DNA of 64,000 bases from Bradyrhizobium arachidis (GTDB lineage: Bacteria; Pseudomonadota; Alphaproteobacteria; Rhizobiales; Xanthobacteraceae). The notes beneath the pieces were generated by a model, which was not told the DNA's origin, did no database searches, and worked only from the letters and a program-made list of their open reading frames with translations. The DNA lies in NCBI RefSeq assembly GCF_024758505.1, contig NZ_CP077970.1:6014001-6078000 (forward strand), given 5' to 3'. The position numbers and the translations under genes were made by a program. Position 1 is the stretch's first letter; every line of letters begins with the position of its first letter. Below, in pieces: positions 43,801 through 52,969 of this stretch.

Positions 43801-44834
43801 CAGATACCAAGTCCCGCCTTGATCGCGGCCTCGTCGATATCGCCGTGCTCGCCAATCACGACCAGTTTTGATTGCCTCGCGCGGCTGCCCCATGGCCGAT
43901 CGAACTGATGCCGCACGCGCTCCCCGACCGACTGCAGCAAGAGCCGCATCGGCTTGCCTTCGACGGCGATGTAGCCCTTGGCGCGCAGCACGTTCTGCTC
44001 GCGCGCCAACCGCTGGACGGACGCGACCAATGCATCGATATCGGTAACTTCAGGAAGATCGATCACGACGGAGTTGAAATCATTGTGCTCGTGCTCATCC
44101 TCGCCGTCGTGATGTGACGGCCGCGCAGCGAGATCGTCCTCCGCGGCTGCCTCAAGGCCCAGGATCACGCGCAAATCGACCACGCCTTCGGTCACCGGCA
44201 GCATCGGCACCCGCCGCGGCATCTCGGCCTCGATCGCGGCCTTGGCGGCTTCGAGACCGGACGCGCCTGCCAGATCGGCCTTGGTCAACAGCACGATGTC
44301 GGCGCAGGCAATCTGGTCCTCGAACACCTCCGAGAGCGGCGTCTCGTGATCGACATTATCGTCGGCCGCGCGCTGCGCTTCGACGGCATCCGGATCCGGC
44401 GCGAAGCGACCGGCGGCCACGGCTTCGGCGTCGGCGAGCGCGATCACGCCATCCACCGTAATCCGCGACCGGATCTCCGGCCAGTCGAACGCCTTCAGAA
44501 GCGGCTTCGGCAACGCCAGGCCCGACGTCTCGATCACGATGTGATCGGGTTTCACCGGGCGCGCGAGCAGTTGCTCCATCGCCGGAATGAAATCATCGGC
44601 CACGGTGCAGCAGATGCAGCCATTGGCGAGCTCGACGATGTTTTCTTCCGGGCAGTCGGCATCGGCGCAGGATTTCAGGATCTCGCCGTCAACGCCCTCG
44701 CTGCCGAACTCGTTGACGAGCACCGCGAGCTTCTTGCCGTTGGCGTTGGTGATGAGATGCCGGATCAGCGTCGTCTTGCCCGAGCCGAGAAAGCCGGTGA
44801 CGACGGTGACGGGGACTTTTGCGAGCGAGTTCAT
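43800..44834 (-). CDS. cobW: CobW-type GTP-dependent metal chaperone
   Basis: A 344-residue G3E-family GTPase thought to deliver Co(II) to the chelatase. The P-loop is TGFLGSGKTTLIRHLI, the metal-binding CxCC motif is NGCICCTVADD, and the guanine-recognition motif is LLTKADL. A histidine/acid-rich stretch (SHHDGEDEHEHND) separates the GTPase from the CobW_C domain. The ATG at 44834 overlaps the stop of the DUF1636 gene. Placement directly before cobN agrees with a cobalt-delivery role. Confidence 0.95.
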   Translation of the reverse strand: MNSLAKVPVTVVTGFLGSGKTTLIRHLITNANGKKLAVLVNEFGSEGVDGEILKSCADADCPEENIVELANGCICCTVADDFIPAMEQLLARPVKPDHIVIETSGLALPKPLLKAFDWPEIRSRITVDGVIALADAEAVAAGRFAPDPDAVEAQRAADDNVDHETPLSEVFEDQIACADIVLLTKADLAGASGLEAAKAAIEAEMPRRVPMLPVTEGVVDLRVILGLEAAAEDDLAARPSHHDGEDEHEHNDFNSVVIDLPEVTDIDALVASVQRLAREQNVLRAKGYIAVEGKPMRLLLQSVGERVRHQFDRPWGSRARQSKLVVIGEHGDIDEAAIKAGLGI

Positions 44835-45205
44835 TCGGCGGCCTCTGGAACTGCGGCAATGGGTGGAATGCGGGCGAGCGATTGCTTGCGAAAGATTTCC
44901 GGGCGGCTGCGCCACGGCACGATGCCGTCGGGCGCCCCGGCGTAGGCCGACGCGCCGGCAACCACGTCCTTCGCGTTAGCCTCGGACAGCCGGCCGTAGA
45001 CATAGGACCAGCGGCCGGGCGCGCTCAGCGCGACCGAGCAGCCCTGGCTGCACGCGGACAGGCACTCGACGGGAACCACGCTGACGCCATCAGGCACGCC
45101 GGCGTCGAGAATCGCGGCGTGCAGGCGTTTGCCGGGCGTCGTCTCGCCCTCACCGATCGTCTGACCGGCACGGCAGGTAATGCAGACGTGAAGTGTGACA
45201 GTCAT
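44831..45205 (-). CDS. DUF1636 (thioredoxin-like ferredoxin) protein leading the cob operon
   Basis: A 124-residue protein with CITCRAG near the N-terminus and CLSACSQGC in the middle, a cysteine spacing like 2Fe-2S thioredoxin-fold ferredoxins. It is the first gene after the cobalamin riboswitch and overlaps cobW by ATGA. The ATG at 45205 has GGAAGG five nt upstream; upstream in-frame codons lie in the leader. Its role is not established. Co-expression with cobW and cobN suggests electron supply or cobalt handling. No cob(II)yrinate reductase (CobR) gene is visible in the window, so a redox function in the pathway is a reasonable guess only. Confidence 0.85.
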   Translation of the reverse strand: MTVTLHVCITCRAGQTIGEGETTPGKRLHAAILDAGVPDGVSVVPVECLSACSQGCSVALSAPGRWSYVYGRLSEANAKDVVAGASAYAGAPDGIVPWRSRPEIFRKQSLARIPPIAAVPEAAE

Positions 45206-45243
45206 CGCCCTTCCCAAGGAAACAACGGGAGGCGATGAGGTGT

Positions 45244-45268
45244 GCGAACCGATTCGGCATGGGTTCGC
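45244..45268 (-). other. Inverted repeat in the leader between riboswitch and DUF1636 gene
   Basis: The arms GCGAACC and GGTTCGC (seven perfect pairs, 11-nt loop) lie about 40 nt before the start codon and 50 nt after the aptamer. There is no U-tract, so it is not a classical terminator. It may be part of the expression platform. Confidence 0.4.
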
Positions 45269-45315
45269 TTCCCCGTCGCGGAACACCCCGTCCGCCGGTC
45301 CAAAACGTTTGCGCT

Positions 45316-45503
45316 GGCAGGTCTCCCGGCTTGCGGAGCAGGACTTTCGTCCTTCGATCCCCGCCTTCCCAACCCCCTCAGGGATCAGTGGCTCTGGGCA
45401 TCTCTCCGGTCACGGTCGCGGGGGCGGCTGCTTTTCGAACTCGAATCTTCCCGATTCGAGGCCTATCGCATTCCCTCTTCGCCTGTCATAGGACAGGAAC
45501 CAA
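45316..45503 (-). ncRNA. Cobalamin riboswitch upstream of the DUF1636-cobW-cobN operon
   Basis: On the minus strand the order is GGTTCCTGTCC, GAAGAGGGAATGCG, the B12-box-like core GCCGCCCCCGCGACCGTGA, CCACTGATCCCTGAGG, TGGGAAGGCGGGGATCG and the closing GCCGGGAGACCTGCC. The core has a few substitutions against the consensus (GCGACCGT for GCAACTGT) but is complete. It would repress the leftward cob operon when cobalamin is plentiful. The rightward cobO-cobQ genes are not downstream of it. The 354-nt gap 45206-45559 is otherwise leader and the cobO upstream region. Confidence 0.92.
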
Positions 45504-45559
45504 CGCAGGCCCACCATTTGCCCAAGGCCGCCGCTTGTCAAGCCAAAGGACCACGTCAG

Positions 45560-46204
45560 ATGACGTCTGAACAGGACACCGCCGAGGACGCCGACACCGT
45601 CGCTTCCGACGCGCGTCACGCCGCGAAAATGGCCAAGAAAAAGGTCGCACGCGACAAGATCATGGCGACCAAGAGCGGCGAGAAGGGCCTGATCGTCGTC
45701 CACACCGGCGCGGGCAAGGGAAAGTCATCCTCCGCCTTCGGCATGATCGTGCGCTGTGTCGCGCATGGCTTTCCCTGTGCGGTCGTCCAGTTCATCAAGG
45801 GCGCCTGGGACACCGGCGAACGCCGCCTGCTCACCGGGCATTTCGGCGACCTCTGCCAGTTCCATGCAATGGGCGAAGGTTTTACCTGGGAAACGCAGGA
45901 CCGCGCCCGCGATATCGCTGCCGCAAAGGCCGGCTGGGAGAAAGCGAAGGAGCTGATCCTGGATCAGCACCTGCGCATGGTCGTGCTCGACGAGATCAAC
46001 ATCGCACTGCGCTACGACTATCTTGATATCGCCGAAATCGTCGAATTTTTGCGGGATCACAAACCGCCGATGACGCATGTCGTTCTCACCGGGCGCAATG
46101 CCAAGGAAGAACTGATCGAGATCGCCGACCTCGTCACCGAGATGACGCTTGTGAAGCATCCATTTCGCTCCGGCATCAAGGCGCAAGCGGGCGTCGAGTT
46201 CTGA
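45560..46204 (+). CDS. cobO: Cob(I)yrinic acid a,c-diamide adenosyltransferase
   Basis: A 214-residue ATP:corrinoid adenosyltransferase of the CobA(Salmonella)/CobO/BtuR family. A basic N-terminal helix ([13 protein letters not shown]) precedes the P-loop [15 protein letters not shown]. Also visible are [47 protein letters not shown] and HVVLTGRNA. The ATG at 45560 has AAAGGA about nine nt upstream; the upstream in-frame Met at 45242 lies antisense to the riboswitch leader and is not used. It is followed after 11 nt by cobQ. Confidence 0.95.
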   Translation: MTSEQDTAEDADTVASDARHAAKMAKKKVARDKIMATKSGEKGLIVVHTGAGKGKSSSAFGMIVRCVAHGFPCAVVQFIKGAWDTGERRLLTGHFGDLCQFHAMGEGFTWETQDRARDIAAAKAGWEKAKELILDQHLRMVVLDEINIALRYDYLDIAEIVEFLRDHKPPMTHVVLTGRNAKEELIEIADLVTEMTLVKHPFRSGIKAQAGVEF

Positions 46205-46215
46205 AGACTGTAACG

Positions 46216-47664
46216 ATGGCGCGGGCATTGATGATCCAGGGTGCAGGCTCGGACGTGGGCAAGTCGCTCGTCGTCGCGGGCCTTGCGCGCGTCGCGAGGC
46301 GACGCGGCCTGCGCGTGCTGCCGTTCAAGCCGCAGAACATGTCGAACAATGCGGCCGTCACCGTCGACGGCGGCGAGATCGGCCGCGCGCAGGCCTTGCA
46401 GGCGCTCGCCGCCGGCGTCGAGCCGCACACTGACATGAACCCGGTTCTCCTGAAGCCGGAGACCGATGTCGGCGCGCAGATCATCGTGCACGGCAAGCGC
46501 ATCGCCACGGCCCGCGCCCGCGAATATGCCTCGCTAAAACCTTCGCTGATGGGCGCGGTGCTGGAGAGCTTTGAGCGACTGAAGCAACGCGCCGATCTCG
46601 TGCTGGTCGAAGGCGCCGGCAGCCCGGCCGAAGTCAACCTGCGCAAATCCGACATCGCCAACATGGGTTTTGCGCGGCGAGCCGATGTCCCCGTCGTGCT
46701 GATCGGCGACATCGACCGCGGCGGCGTGATCGCGCAGCTCGTCGGCATCAAGACCGTGATCGACCCCGATGATGCCGCCATGATCCAGGGGTTTGTCATC
46801 AACAAGTTCCGCGGCGATCCCACGCTGTTCGATGACGGCTATCGAACGATCGAGGCCAGCACGTCGTGGCGGGGTTTTGGCGTGCTGCCCTACTTTACCC
46901 GCGCGATCGAGCTTCCTGCCGAGGATGCCCTTGGGCTCGCCGACGCGCGAAAGCCAGGCCAATGCAAGATTGCGTTTCTCGCGCAGTCACGGATCGCGAA
47001 TTTCGACGACCTCGATCCGCTCAAGCTCGAACCCGGTGTCGATCTCGTAATGATCCGTCCCGGAGAAGCCATTCCCGGCGACTGCAGACTCGTCATCATT
47101 CCCGGCTCGAAATCGACACGCGGCGACCTCGCCTTCCTGCGCGCGCAGGGCTGGGACATCGATCTCCTCGCGCATCACCGCCGCGGCGGCCACGTGCTCG
47201 GCGTCTGTGGTGGCTATCAGATGCTCGGGCGTAGCGTGGCCGATCCGGAAGGCATCGAGGGGCCCGCCGGCGAAACGCCGGGACTTGGGCTACTGGATGT
47301 GACAACGGTCATGACCGGAGACAAGACGCTCACGCGCGTGACCGCGCAACACGCGGAGACCAAGCAGCCGATCGATGCCTATGAGATCCACATCGGGCGA
47401 ACCGAGGGGCCCGACCGCGAACGCCCGTTCGCCCTGCTCGACGGCGTGTCGGAAGGCGCGATTTCACGCGACGGTCGCGTCTACGGCAGCTATCTGCATG
47501 GGCTGTTTGCGTCGGACGCGTTCCGTCGTTCGTTCCTTGCGCGGCTCGATATTCCCGTGACGGATCAGCGCTACGGCACGCGTGTCGAGGACGCGCTGGA
47601 TGCGCTGGCCGATCACATCGAAGCCCACCTCGATGTCCAAGGGCTGTTTGCGCTGGCGCGCTGA
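46216..47664 (+). CDS. cobQ: Cobyric acid synthase
   Basis: A 482-residue ATP/glutamine amidotransferase that amidates side chains b, d, e and g of adenosylcobyrinic acid a,c-diamide. It has the N-terminal P-loop variant [20 protein letters not shown], the family signature [27 protein letters not shown] and [14 protein letters not shown]. The glutaminase part has [16 protein letters not shown], the catalytic Cys in [10 protein letters not shown] and a late His in GSYLHGLF. It lies 11 nt after cobO. Its stop codon lies in an 18-bp perfect palindrome shared with the convergent cobD. Confidence 0.96.
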   Translation: MARALMIQGAGSDVGKSLVVAGLARVARRRGLRVLPFKPQNMSNNAAVTVDGGEIGRAQALQALAAGVEPHTDMNPVLLKPETDVGAQIIVHGKRIATARAREYASLKPSLMGAVLESFERLKQRADLVLVEGAGSPAEVNLRKSDIANMGFARRADVPVVLIGDIDRGGVIAQLVGIKTVIDPDDAAMIQGFVINKFRGDPTLFDDGYRTIEASTSWRGFGVLPYFTRAIELPAEDALGLADARKPGQCKIAFLAQSRIANFDDLDPLKLEPGVDLVMIRPGEAIPGDCRLVIIPGSKSTRGDLAFLRAQGWDIDLLAHHRRGGHVLGVCGGYQMLGRSVADPEGIEGPAGETPGLGLLDVTTVMTGDKTLTRVTAQHAETKQPIDAYEIHIGRTEGPDRERPFALLDGVSEGAISRDGRVYGSYLHGLFASDAFRRSFLARLDIPVTDQRYGTRVEDALDALADHIEAHLDVQGLFALAR

Positions 47665-47674
47665 GCTCAGCGCG
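47657..47674. terminator. Perfect 18-bp palindrome covering the cobQ and cobD stop codons
   Basis: The sequence CGCGCTGAGCTCAGCGCG is a perfect palindrome, and both convergent TGA stops lie inside it (47662-47664 plus strand, 47669-47667 minus strand). It could act as a bidirectional hairpin at the end of both operons, though no U-tract follows on either side. Confidence 0.4.
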
Positions 47675-48647
47675 ATAGCGCGTCGGTGAGCCGCGCCCAT
47701 TCGCTTTCGTCGCCCGGCAATCCCAGCCGCAGCCAGCCCGGCTGTTGCGCGAAGATGCGTGACCAGATGCGTGCGCCGCCAAGGCCGGCTTGTGCCGCAT
47801 GCGCATCGCCGGTTTCGTAGAGACGAAACAACGGCGTGCCGCCGACGAGCTGCCAGCCCTGTGCTTTGACGGTGGTGTCAAGGCGCAGGCAATCCCCTTC
47901 GAGACGCTTTGCTGTCGCTTTGGCCCATTCACGATCGCGCAAGGCGCGTCGCCCCACCGCAATCGCCGCGCCGGATACCGGCCACGGGCCCGCCATCGCC
48001 GACAGCGTTCCGATGTCCTCTTCCCCGCCGAGCACGAAGCCGAGCCGCAAGCCCGCAAGGCCGTAAAACTTTCCGAATGAGCGCAGGATCAGGAGGCCGG
48101 GCCGTCCCGCCTCCGCAGCGAGCGATTGTTGAGGCACGGCGTCGGCGAAGCTTTCGTCGATGACGAGACGGCCGACGCGCGGCAGCAACGCAAGCAACGC
48201 AGCCTTATCGTAACGCCGGCCGTCGGGATTGTTGGGATTGACCGCCACGGCGAGTTCCGCGCCTGCGAGCGCATCCAGCGTAGAAACTTCCGTTACCTCC
48301 CAGCCGGCGGCCGAGAGCGCGGCGGCGTACTCATTGTATGTGGGTGCGAGCACGCGGGCCCGGCCGGGGGGCGCGAGGCGCGGCAGAAGCTGGATCGCAG
48401 CCTGCGCACCCGCCATGGCGAGGACTGGAGCATTGGTCGCATAAGCCTGCCGTGCGGCCTCAAGCAGCGTTTCGATATCGGATCGCGACGGCAGCGCAGC
48501 CCAGTATCGCGGCTCAATATCGCCGACCGGATAAGGCTGCCGATTGATGCCGGTCGAGAGGTCGATCCAGTCTTCGACCCGCCCGCCGAAGCGCTGAACC
48601 GCCAGATCCAGATTGCCACCGTGCTCGCGCATCATCAGCTCCGTCAC
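47667..48647 (-). CDS. cobD: L-threonine-O-3-phosphate decarboxylase (aminotransferase fold)
   Basis: A 326-residue PLP enzyme that makes (R)-1-amino-2-propanol phosphate, the linker of the nucleotide loop. It begins near MMREHGGNLDLAVQRFGG and has IDLSTGINRQPYP, AVNPNNPDGRRYD, VIDESFADAVP and the PLP lysine region LRSFGKFYGLAGLRLG. It is CobC in the P. denitrificans scheme. The GTG at 48647 overlaps the cbiB stop (GTGA); ATGs four and five codons later are alternatives. The open frame further upstream is shadow coding of cbiB. Confidence 0.93.
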   Translation of the reverse strand: MTELMMREHGGNLDLAVQRFGGRVEDWIDLSTGINRQPYPVGDIEPRYWAALPSRSDIETLLEAARQAYATNAPVLAMAGAQAAIQLLPRLAPPGRARVLAPTYNEYAAALSAAGWEVTEVSTLDALAGAELAVAVNPNNPDGRRYDKAALLALLPRVGRLVIDESFADAVPQQSLAAEAGRPGLLILRSFGKFYGLAGLRLGFVLGGEEDIGTLSAMAGPWPVSGAAIAVGRRALRDREWAKATAKRLEGDCLRLDTTVKAQGWQLVGGTPLFRLYETGDAHAAQAGLGGARIWSRIFAQQPGWLRLGLPGDESEWARLTDALSR

Positions 48648-49621
48648 GCCAGTGCCAGTGTGATGAGCAGACCGCCGAGCACCAGCATCGCGCGGACGTA
48701 GAGGCGCAAGCCCTGCCGGAGATCGGCGGCTTGCGGATCGCGCGCGGTTTCGTTCAGCCAGGGTTCTGCGATCACGTGGCCATGATAGCTGCGCGGCCCG
48801 CTCAGGCGCACGCCGAGCGCGCCGGCCATCGCGGCTTCCGGCCAGCCGGCATTGACCGAACGATGGCGGGTCGCGTCCCGCACCATGCAGGACAGCGCCT
48901 TCGTGACGCGCGAAGAGACCAGCACGAAGAGACAACCGGTCAGACGCGCCGGAATAAAATTCGCGACGTCGTCGATGCGCGCCGCCGCCCAGCCGAACCG
49001 CAAATGACGCTCGGAGCGATGGCCGATCATGGAGTCCAGCGTGTTGATCGCCTTGTAACCGAATATGCCGGGCAGACCGAGCAGCGCACCCCAGAACATG
49101 GGCGCGACGATGCCGTCGGACGCATTCTCGGCGAGACTTTCGATCGCTGCGCGCGCGATGCCTGCCTCGTCCAGCGTCGCGGGATCTCGGCCGACGATCT
49201 GCGCGACCGCGAGCCGTGCCGCATCGATGTCATCAGCTTGCAGCGGCGCCGCCACCGCATCGACATGGTCATAGAGCGAGCGCAGCGCGACCATGGGCCA
49301 TGCGAGGAGCCCGACGAACAGAATGCTGCTCCATCCCGACGGCAGCAAGCCCTGCACGATCCAGCCCGCTCCAACGCAAATCCCGATCACCAGCAGCGCG
49401 GCGGCCAGGCCCGCGAGACGCCGGATCAAAGGCGTGTCGCCGGATCTGTTCCAATCGCGATCAAGCCTGCTGATCAGCCTGCCGATCCAGGTCACGGGGT
49501 GCCCAATCCTCGCAAACAGCGCGGCGGGCCAGCCCAACAGGGCGTCCACCATCATCGCGACCGCCATTGCTCCGGCAAAACCCACGCCACCTCTCCTGCT
49601 GCGTCCCGCCCTGATGCGCAA
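48644..49621 (-). CDS. cbiB: Adenosylcobinamide-phosphate synthase
   Basis: A 325-residue inner-membrane enzyme joining adenosylcobyric acid to aminopropanol or its phosphate. Several hydrophobic segments are visible (ALLVIGICVGAGWIVQGLL, ILFVGLLAWPMVAL, MLVLGGLLITLALA). The family motifs are HPVTWIGRLI, SLAENASDGIVAPMFWGALLG, YKAINTLDSMIGHRSER and SVNAGWPEAAMAGALGVRLSGP. It is CobD in the P. denitrificans scheme. The first residues (MRIRAGRSRRGG) are basic and could be a leader, with a GTG at 49585 or ATG at 49567 as shorter starts. It is coupled to the downstream decarboxylase gene and divergent from cobU. Confidence 0.93.
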   Translation of the reverse strand: MRIRAGRSRRGGVGFAGAMAVAMMVDALLGWPAALFARIGHPVTWIGRLISRLDRDWNRSGDTPLIRRLAGLAAALLVIGICVGAGWIVQGLLPSGWSSILFVGLLAWPMVALRSLYDHVDAVAAPLQADDIDAARLAVAQIVGRDPATLDEAGIARAAIESLAENASDGIVAPMFWGALLGLPGIFGYKAINTLDSMIGHRSERHLRFGWAAARIDDVANFIPARLTGCLFVLVSSRVTKALSCMVRDATRHRSVNAGWPEAAMAGALGVRLSGPRSYHGHVIAEPWLNETARDPQAADLRQGLRLYVRAMLVLGGLLITLALA

Positions 49622-49714
49622 GAATTGCGGCGAAGCGCAAGCCCCCTTGGGCGTGAATTCGGCTTTGTCTTTGCCTGCGATTGATGGTTAGTGCGGGATT
49701 TGAGCGGAGGCCGT

Positions 49715-50218
49715 ATGGCAATTGTCCTGATCACGGGAGGCGCACGGTCCGGCAAGAGCCGGCGCGCGGAGGCGCGCGCCCGCGCCTGCCCCGGCCGGCC
49801 CGTCTATATCGCGACCGCCGAGGCGCTGGATGCCGAGATGGAAGCGCGGATCGCGCAACACCGCTCGCGTCGCGGCAATGACTGGATCGAGCGCGAGGCC
49901 CCGCTCGATCTCGCGCAGGCATTGACCGAGACGGATGGCGGCGGCGCCCGCCTCGTCGATTGTCTGACATTGTGGCTCTCCAATTTGCTCCACGCGGGGC
50001 GCAATTGGTCGGACGAGACCGCGCTCCTCACGGCCGCGCTCAGCCGCCAGCAGAGTCCCGTAATCCTCGTAACCAATGAGGTCGGGCTCGGCATCGTTCC
50101 TGACAATGCGCTGGCGCGCACCTTTCGCGACGCCGCCGGCCTGTTGAACCAGCGCGTCGCCGAGGTCGCCGACGAGGTCGAGTTCGTGGTCGCGGGCCTG
50201 CCGATGAAGGTCAAGTGA
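49715..50218 (+). CDS. cobU: Adenosylcobinamide kinase / adenosylcobinamide-phosphate guanylyltransferase
   Basis: A 167-residue bifunctional enzyme (CobP in P. denitrificans) that activates the corrin aminopropanol side chain with GTP. The P-loop GGARSGKSRRAE is at residues 8-19. The stretch IAQHRSRRGNDWIERE holds the family's guanylylated histidine region, and VDCLTLWLSNLL and TNEVGLGIVPDNALARTFRD are typical. The ATG at 49715 has an ideal GGAGG five nt upstream, better than the GTG at 49691. It is followed immediately by cobS. Confidence 0.95.
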   Translation: MAIVLITGGARSGKSRRAEARARACPGRPVYIATAEALDAEMEARIAQHRSRRGNDWIEREAPLDLAQALTETDGGGARLVDCLTLWLSNLLHAGRNWSDETALLTAALSRQQSPVILVTNEVGLGIVPDNALARTFRDAAGLLNQRVAEVADEVEFVVAGLPMKVK

Positions 50219-50997
50219 TGCTGCGCGTCGAAGAGCTCGTCCGGGATTTGCGGATCGGCATTTCCTTCGCCACGATTCTTCCGTTCGGTCCGTCGACGCC
50301 GGTCGAAGACGGCGAGATGACCCGGGCGAGCTGGTCGCTGCCGGTCGCGGGATTGGTCGTCGGGGTCGTTGGTGCCGCCGTCTATGGCATCGCCCATGCG
50401 GTTGGCCTTTCGCCGGGTCCCGCCGCGATGCTGGCGCTTGCGAGCACCATCGTCGTGACCGGAGCGCTGCACGAGGACGGGCTTGCCGACACCGCCGATG
50501 GACTCGGCGGCGGGCGGACGCGCGAGCGCAAGCTCGAGATCATGCGCGACTGCCGCATCGGGACCTATGGCGCCTGCGCGCTGGTCACTTCGTTGATCCT
50601 GCGCTGGAGTGCGCTCGCGGCGATCGCCGCGCCGCGGTCGGTGATGATCGCGCTATTGCTCGCGCACGCAGCCTCCCGCGCAGCTCTGCCGACCTTTTCG
50701 GCCTTCGTGCCGCCGGCGCGAAAGGATGGACTTTCGGCCAGCGCCGGCCAGCCGGCATTGCAAAGCGCCGCCATTCCCCTCGGCCTCGGCGCCCTCGTGC
50801 TGGCCCTCGGTTTTGGACCCAGCAAGGCGATCCTGATCGTGATCCTGCTCGCGGCAACCGGACTGATGATGGCGCGGCTCTGCATCAAACAGATCGGCGG
50901 ACAGACCGGCGACATTCTCGGCGCTTTTCAGCAACTGGCCGAGACGGCCGTCCTGCTCATGGCGGCGGCCATCGCTCAGTCGAGCGTGCAACTCTGA
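50218..50997 (+). CDS. cobS: Adenosylcobinamide-GDP ribazoletransferase (cobalamin synthase)
   Basis: A 259-residue membrane enzyme (CobV in P. denitrificans) attaching alpha-ribazole to adenosylcobinamide-GDP. Motifs are LRIGISFATILPFGP and the metal-binding HEDGLADTADGLGGGRTRERKLEIMRD split across LHEDGLADTADG and RKLEIMRDCRIGTYG. About five hydrophobic helices follow. The ATG at 50218 gives a TGATG overlap with cobU; a GTG one codon earlier (50215) would give a four-base overlap. The stop overlaps bluB as TGATG. It is not the chelatase subunit CobS. Confidence 0.95.
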   Translation: MLRVEELVRDLRIGISFATILPFGPSTPVEDGEMTRASWSLPVAGLVVGVVGAAVYGIAHAVGLSPGPAAMLALASTIVVTGALHEDGLADTADGLGGGRTRERKLEIMRDCRIGTYGACALVTSLILRWSALAAIAAPRSVMIALLLAHAASRAALPTFSAFVPPARKDGLSASAGQPALQSAAIPLGLGALVLALGFGPSKAILIVILLAATGLMMARLCIKQIGGQTGDILGAFQQLAETAVLLMAAAIAQSSVQL

Positions 50998-51629
50998 TGA
51001 CAGCCTTCGACGATAGCTTCCGCCAACAATTGCGCGAGCTCTTCGTCTGGCGGCGCGACGTGCGGCGCTTCCGCACCGATCCGCTGCCCGAAGGTGCGCT
51101 GGATCGGCTGATCGACATCGCCTGCCTGTCGCCGTCGGTCGGCCTGAGCCAGCCCTGGCGGTTCGTCATCGTCGAGGAGCGCGCGCGACGGGACGCCGTG
51201 ATCGAAGATTTCAAGGCGTGCAATGCCGCTGCCCTCTCATCCTATTCAGGCGATCGCGCCGCGCGCTATGCGTCCCTCAAGCTCTCAGGTCTCATCGAAG
51301 CTCCGGTTCATCTTGCCGTCTTCGCCGACAAGACGAGCGATATCGGCCACGGCCTCGGGCGCGCGACGATGCCGGAGACGACCGAATATTCCGTCGTCGC
51401 GGCCATCACCGCAATGTGGCTCGCGGCGCGCGCCGACGGCATCGGGCTTGGCTGGGTCTCGATCCTGACGCCGGCGCGGATGCACGACATTCTCGATGTG
51501 CCGGCGTCATGGAAGTTCATCGGCTATTTCTGCCTCGGCTATCCGCAGGAAGAATGCGCCCGGCCTGAGCTTGAACGCGCGGACTGGGAGCATCGGCGTC
51601 CGGCGGCTGAGTTCACGATCCGGCGCTAG
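50997..51629 (+). CDS. bluB: 5,6-dimethylbenzimidazole synthase
   Basis: A 210-residue flavin-destructase of the nitroreductase fold that cuts reduced FMN with O2 to make the lower ligand of B12. Motifs are [63 protein letters not shown] (the loop specific for BluB is around PETTEYS) and GLGWVSIL. Its start overlaps the cobS stop. It is convergent with the next gene: the two stop codons overlap by 4 bp inside a GC hairpin. Confidence 0.95.
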   Translation: MTAFDDSFRQQLRELFVWRRDVRRFRTDPLPEGALDRLIDIACLSPSVGLSQPWRFVIVEERARRDAVIEDFKACNAAALSSYSGDRAARYASLKLSGLIEAPVHLAVFADKTSDIGHGLGRATMPETTEYSVVAAITAMWLAARADGIGLGWVSILTPARMHDILDVPASWKFIGYFCLGYPQEECARPELERADWEHRRPAAEFTIRR

Positions 51630-51636
51630 GCGCCGG
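51620..51636. terminator. GC inverted repeat containing the bluB and PLP-enzyme stop codons
   Basis: The arms CCGGCGC and GCGCCGG form seven perfect pairs around TAG, which is the bluB stop. The convergent gene's TAG (51628-51626) lies across the same loop. No U-tract is present. Confidence 0.4.
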
Positions 51637-52909
51637 TCAACGCCTGCGCGATGTCGGCGACGAGATCGGACGGATGCTCGATGCCGATCGACAGCCGGAT
51701 CGTGGAATCGAGCACGCCGATGCGCTTGCGGATGTCGGCGGGAACACCGGAATGCGTCATGGTGGCCGGCAGGCTCGCCAGCGACTCGGTGCCGCCGAGG
51801 CTGACCGCGAGCTTGAAGATCTGCAGCGCATTGAGGAATTTTTCCGCAGCCGCCCGGCCGCCGATGATGTCGAACGAAAAGGTCGAGCCCGCACCGCTGC
51901 ACTGCGCCGCGAACACCCGTCCCGCCGGCGACGCTTCGTCGTGATGCCCAAGGTAATGAACCTTCGCCACCTTTGCATGGTCGCGCAGAAAGTCCGCCAC
52001 CACCCGCGCGTTGCGGTCGGCCTTTTCCATGCGCAGGCTGAGCGTTTCGAGCGAGCGGCTGATCATCCAGCAGGAATGTGGATCGAGCTGGGTGCCGATG
52101 GCGCCACGCAGCGCCTTGACGTCCTTCATCACGGCCTTCGCGCCGAGCGCGGCGCCCGCGATCAGATCGGAATGACCGCCGACATATTTTGTCAGCGAGT
52201 ACAGCGAGAGATCGGCGCCGTGCTCGATCGGCCTCTGAAACACCGGCCCGAGCAGCGTGTTGTCGCAGGCGATGATCGGTCTGTGTCCCTGTGCCTTGCC
52301 GATCATCTCGGCGACGCGGCGCGTCAGTGCGATATCGACCAGCCCGTTGGTCGGATTGGCTGGCGTTTCGATGAAGATCATCGCAACGCGTCCCTTGCGC
52401 ATGGCCTCCTCGGCCGCTGCCGTGACGACGGCCTCGTCAAGGGCATCGGCAAAGCCGACGGCGCCAATGTTGAGATTTGCCAGCGTCTTCGTGAACAGCG
52501 TTTCCGTGCCGCCATAGAGCGGCTGGGAATGCAGGATCACGTCGCCGGGCCGTGTGAACGCCAGGATCGTCGTCGAGATCGCCGACATGCCCGACGAGAA
52601 CAATGCGCAGGCTTCCGTGCGTTCGTAGATCGCGAGCCGGTCCTCCACGATCTCGCTGTTGGGATGATTGAAGCGGGAATAGACCAGGCCCGCCCCCATC
52701 CCCTCCGGCGGCTCGCGGCGGCCCGCGACGAAGTCGAAAAAGTCCTTGCCGTCCTCGGCGGTCCTGAACACGAAGGTCGAGGTCAAAAACACCGGCGGCT
52801 TGACGGCTCCCTCCGACAATTGCGGATCGTAGCCGTAGTTCAGCATCAGGGTTTCCGGATGCAGCGTGTGATTGCCGATCTTGGTTTTTGACGGAAACGG
52901 TTTCACCAC
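51626..52909 (-). CDS. Cystathionine gamma-synthase family PLP enzyme
   Basis: A 427-residue Cys/Met-metabolism PLP-dependent enzyme. Family motifs are [61 protein letters not shown], the PLP lysine Lys241 in [11 protein letters not shown], and [17 protein letters not shown]. The family includes gamma-synthases, beta-lyases and gamma-lyases, and the exact reaction cannot be settled from sequence. A GTG start at 52909 is used, with GGAG a few nt upstream. It follows hutU by 60 nt on the same strand and may be expressed with the hut operon or on its own. Confidence 0.88.
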   Translation of the reverse strand: MVKPFPSKTKIGNHTLHPETLMLNYGYDPQLSEGAVKPPVFLTSTFVFRTAEDGKDFFDFVAGRREPPEGMGAGLVYSRFNHPNSEIVEDRLAIYERTEACALFSSGMSAISTTILAFTRPGDVILHSQPLYGGTETLFTKTLANLNIGAVGFADALDEAVVTAAAEEAMRKGRVAMIFIETPANPTNGLVDIALTRRVAEMIGKAQGHRPIIACDNTLLGPVFQRPIEHGADLSLYSLTKYVGGHSDLIAGAALGAKAVMKDVKALRGAIGTQLDPHSCWMISRSLETLSLRMEKADRNARVVADFLRDHAKVAKVHYLGHHDEASPAGRVFAAQCSGAGSTFSFDIIGGRAAAEKFLNALQIFKLAVSLGGTESLASLPATMTHSGVPADIRKRIGVLDSTIRLSIGIEHPSDLVADIAQALTGA

Positions 52910-52969
52910 GGCGTGTCTCCTTGGCTTGAAGGACCATCGAACCAGCGGCGGTTTGAATATATCCCGTCG

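Noticed and set aside
45244..45268. Intrinsic terminator in the riboswitch leader
   Set aside because: The seven-pair hairpin is not followed by a U-tract on the minus strand, so it is listed only as an inverted repeat.
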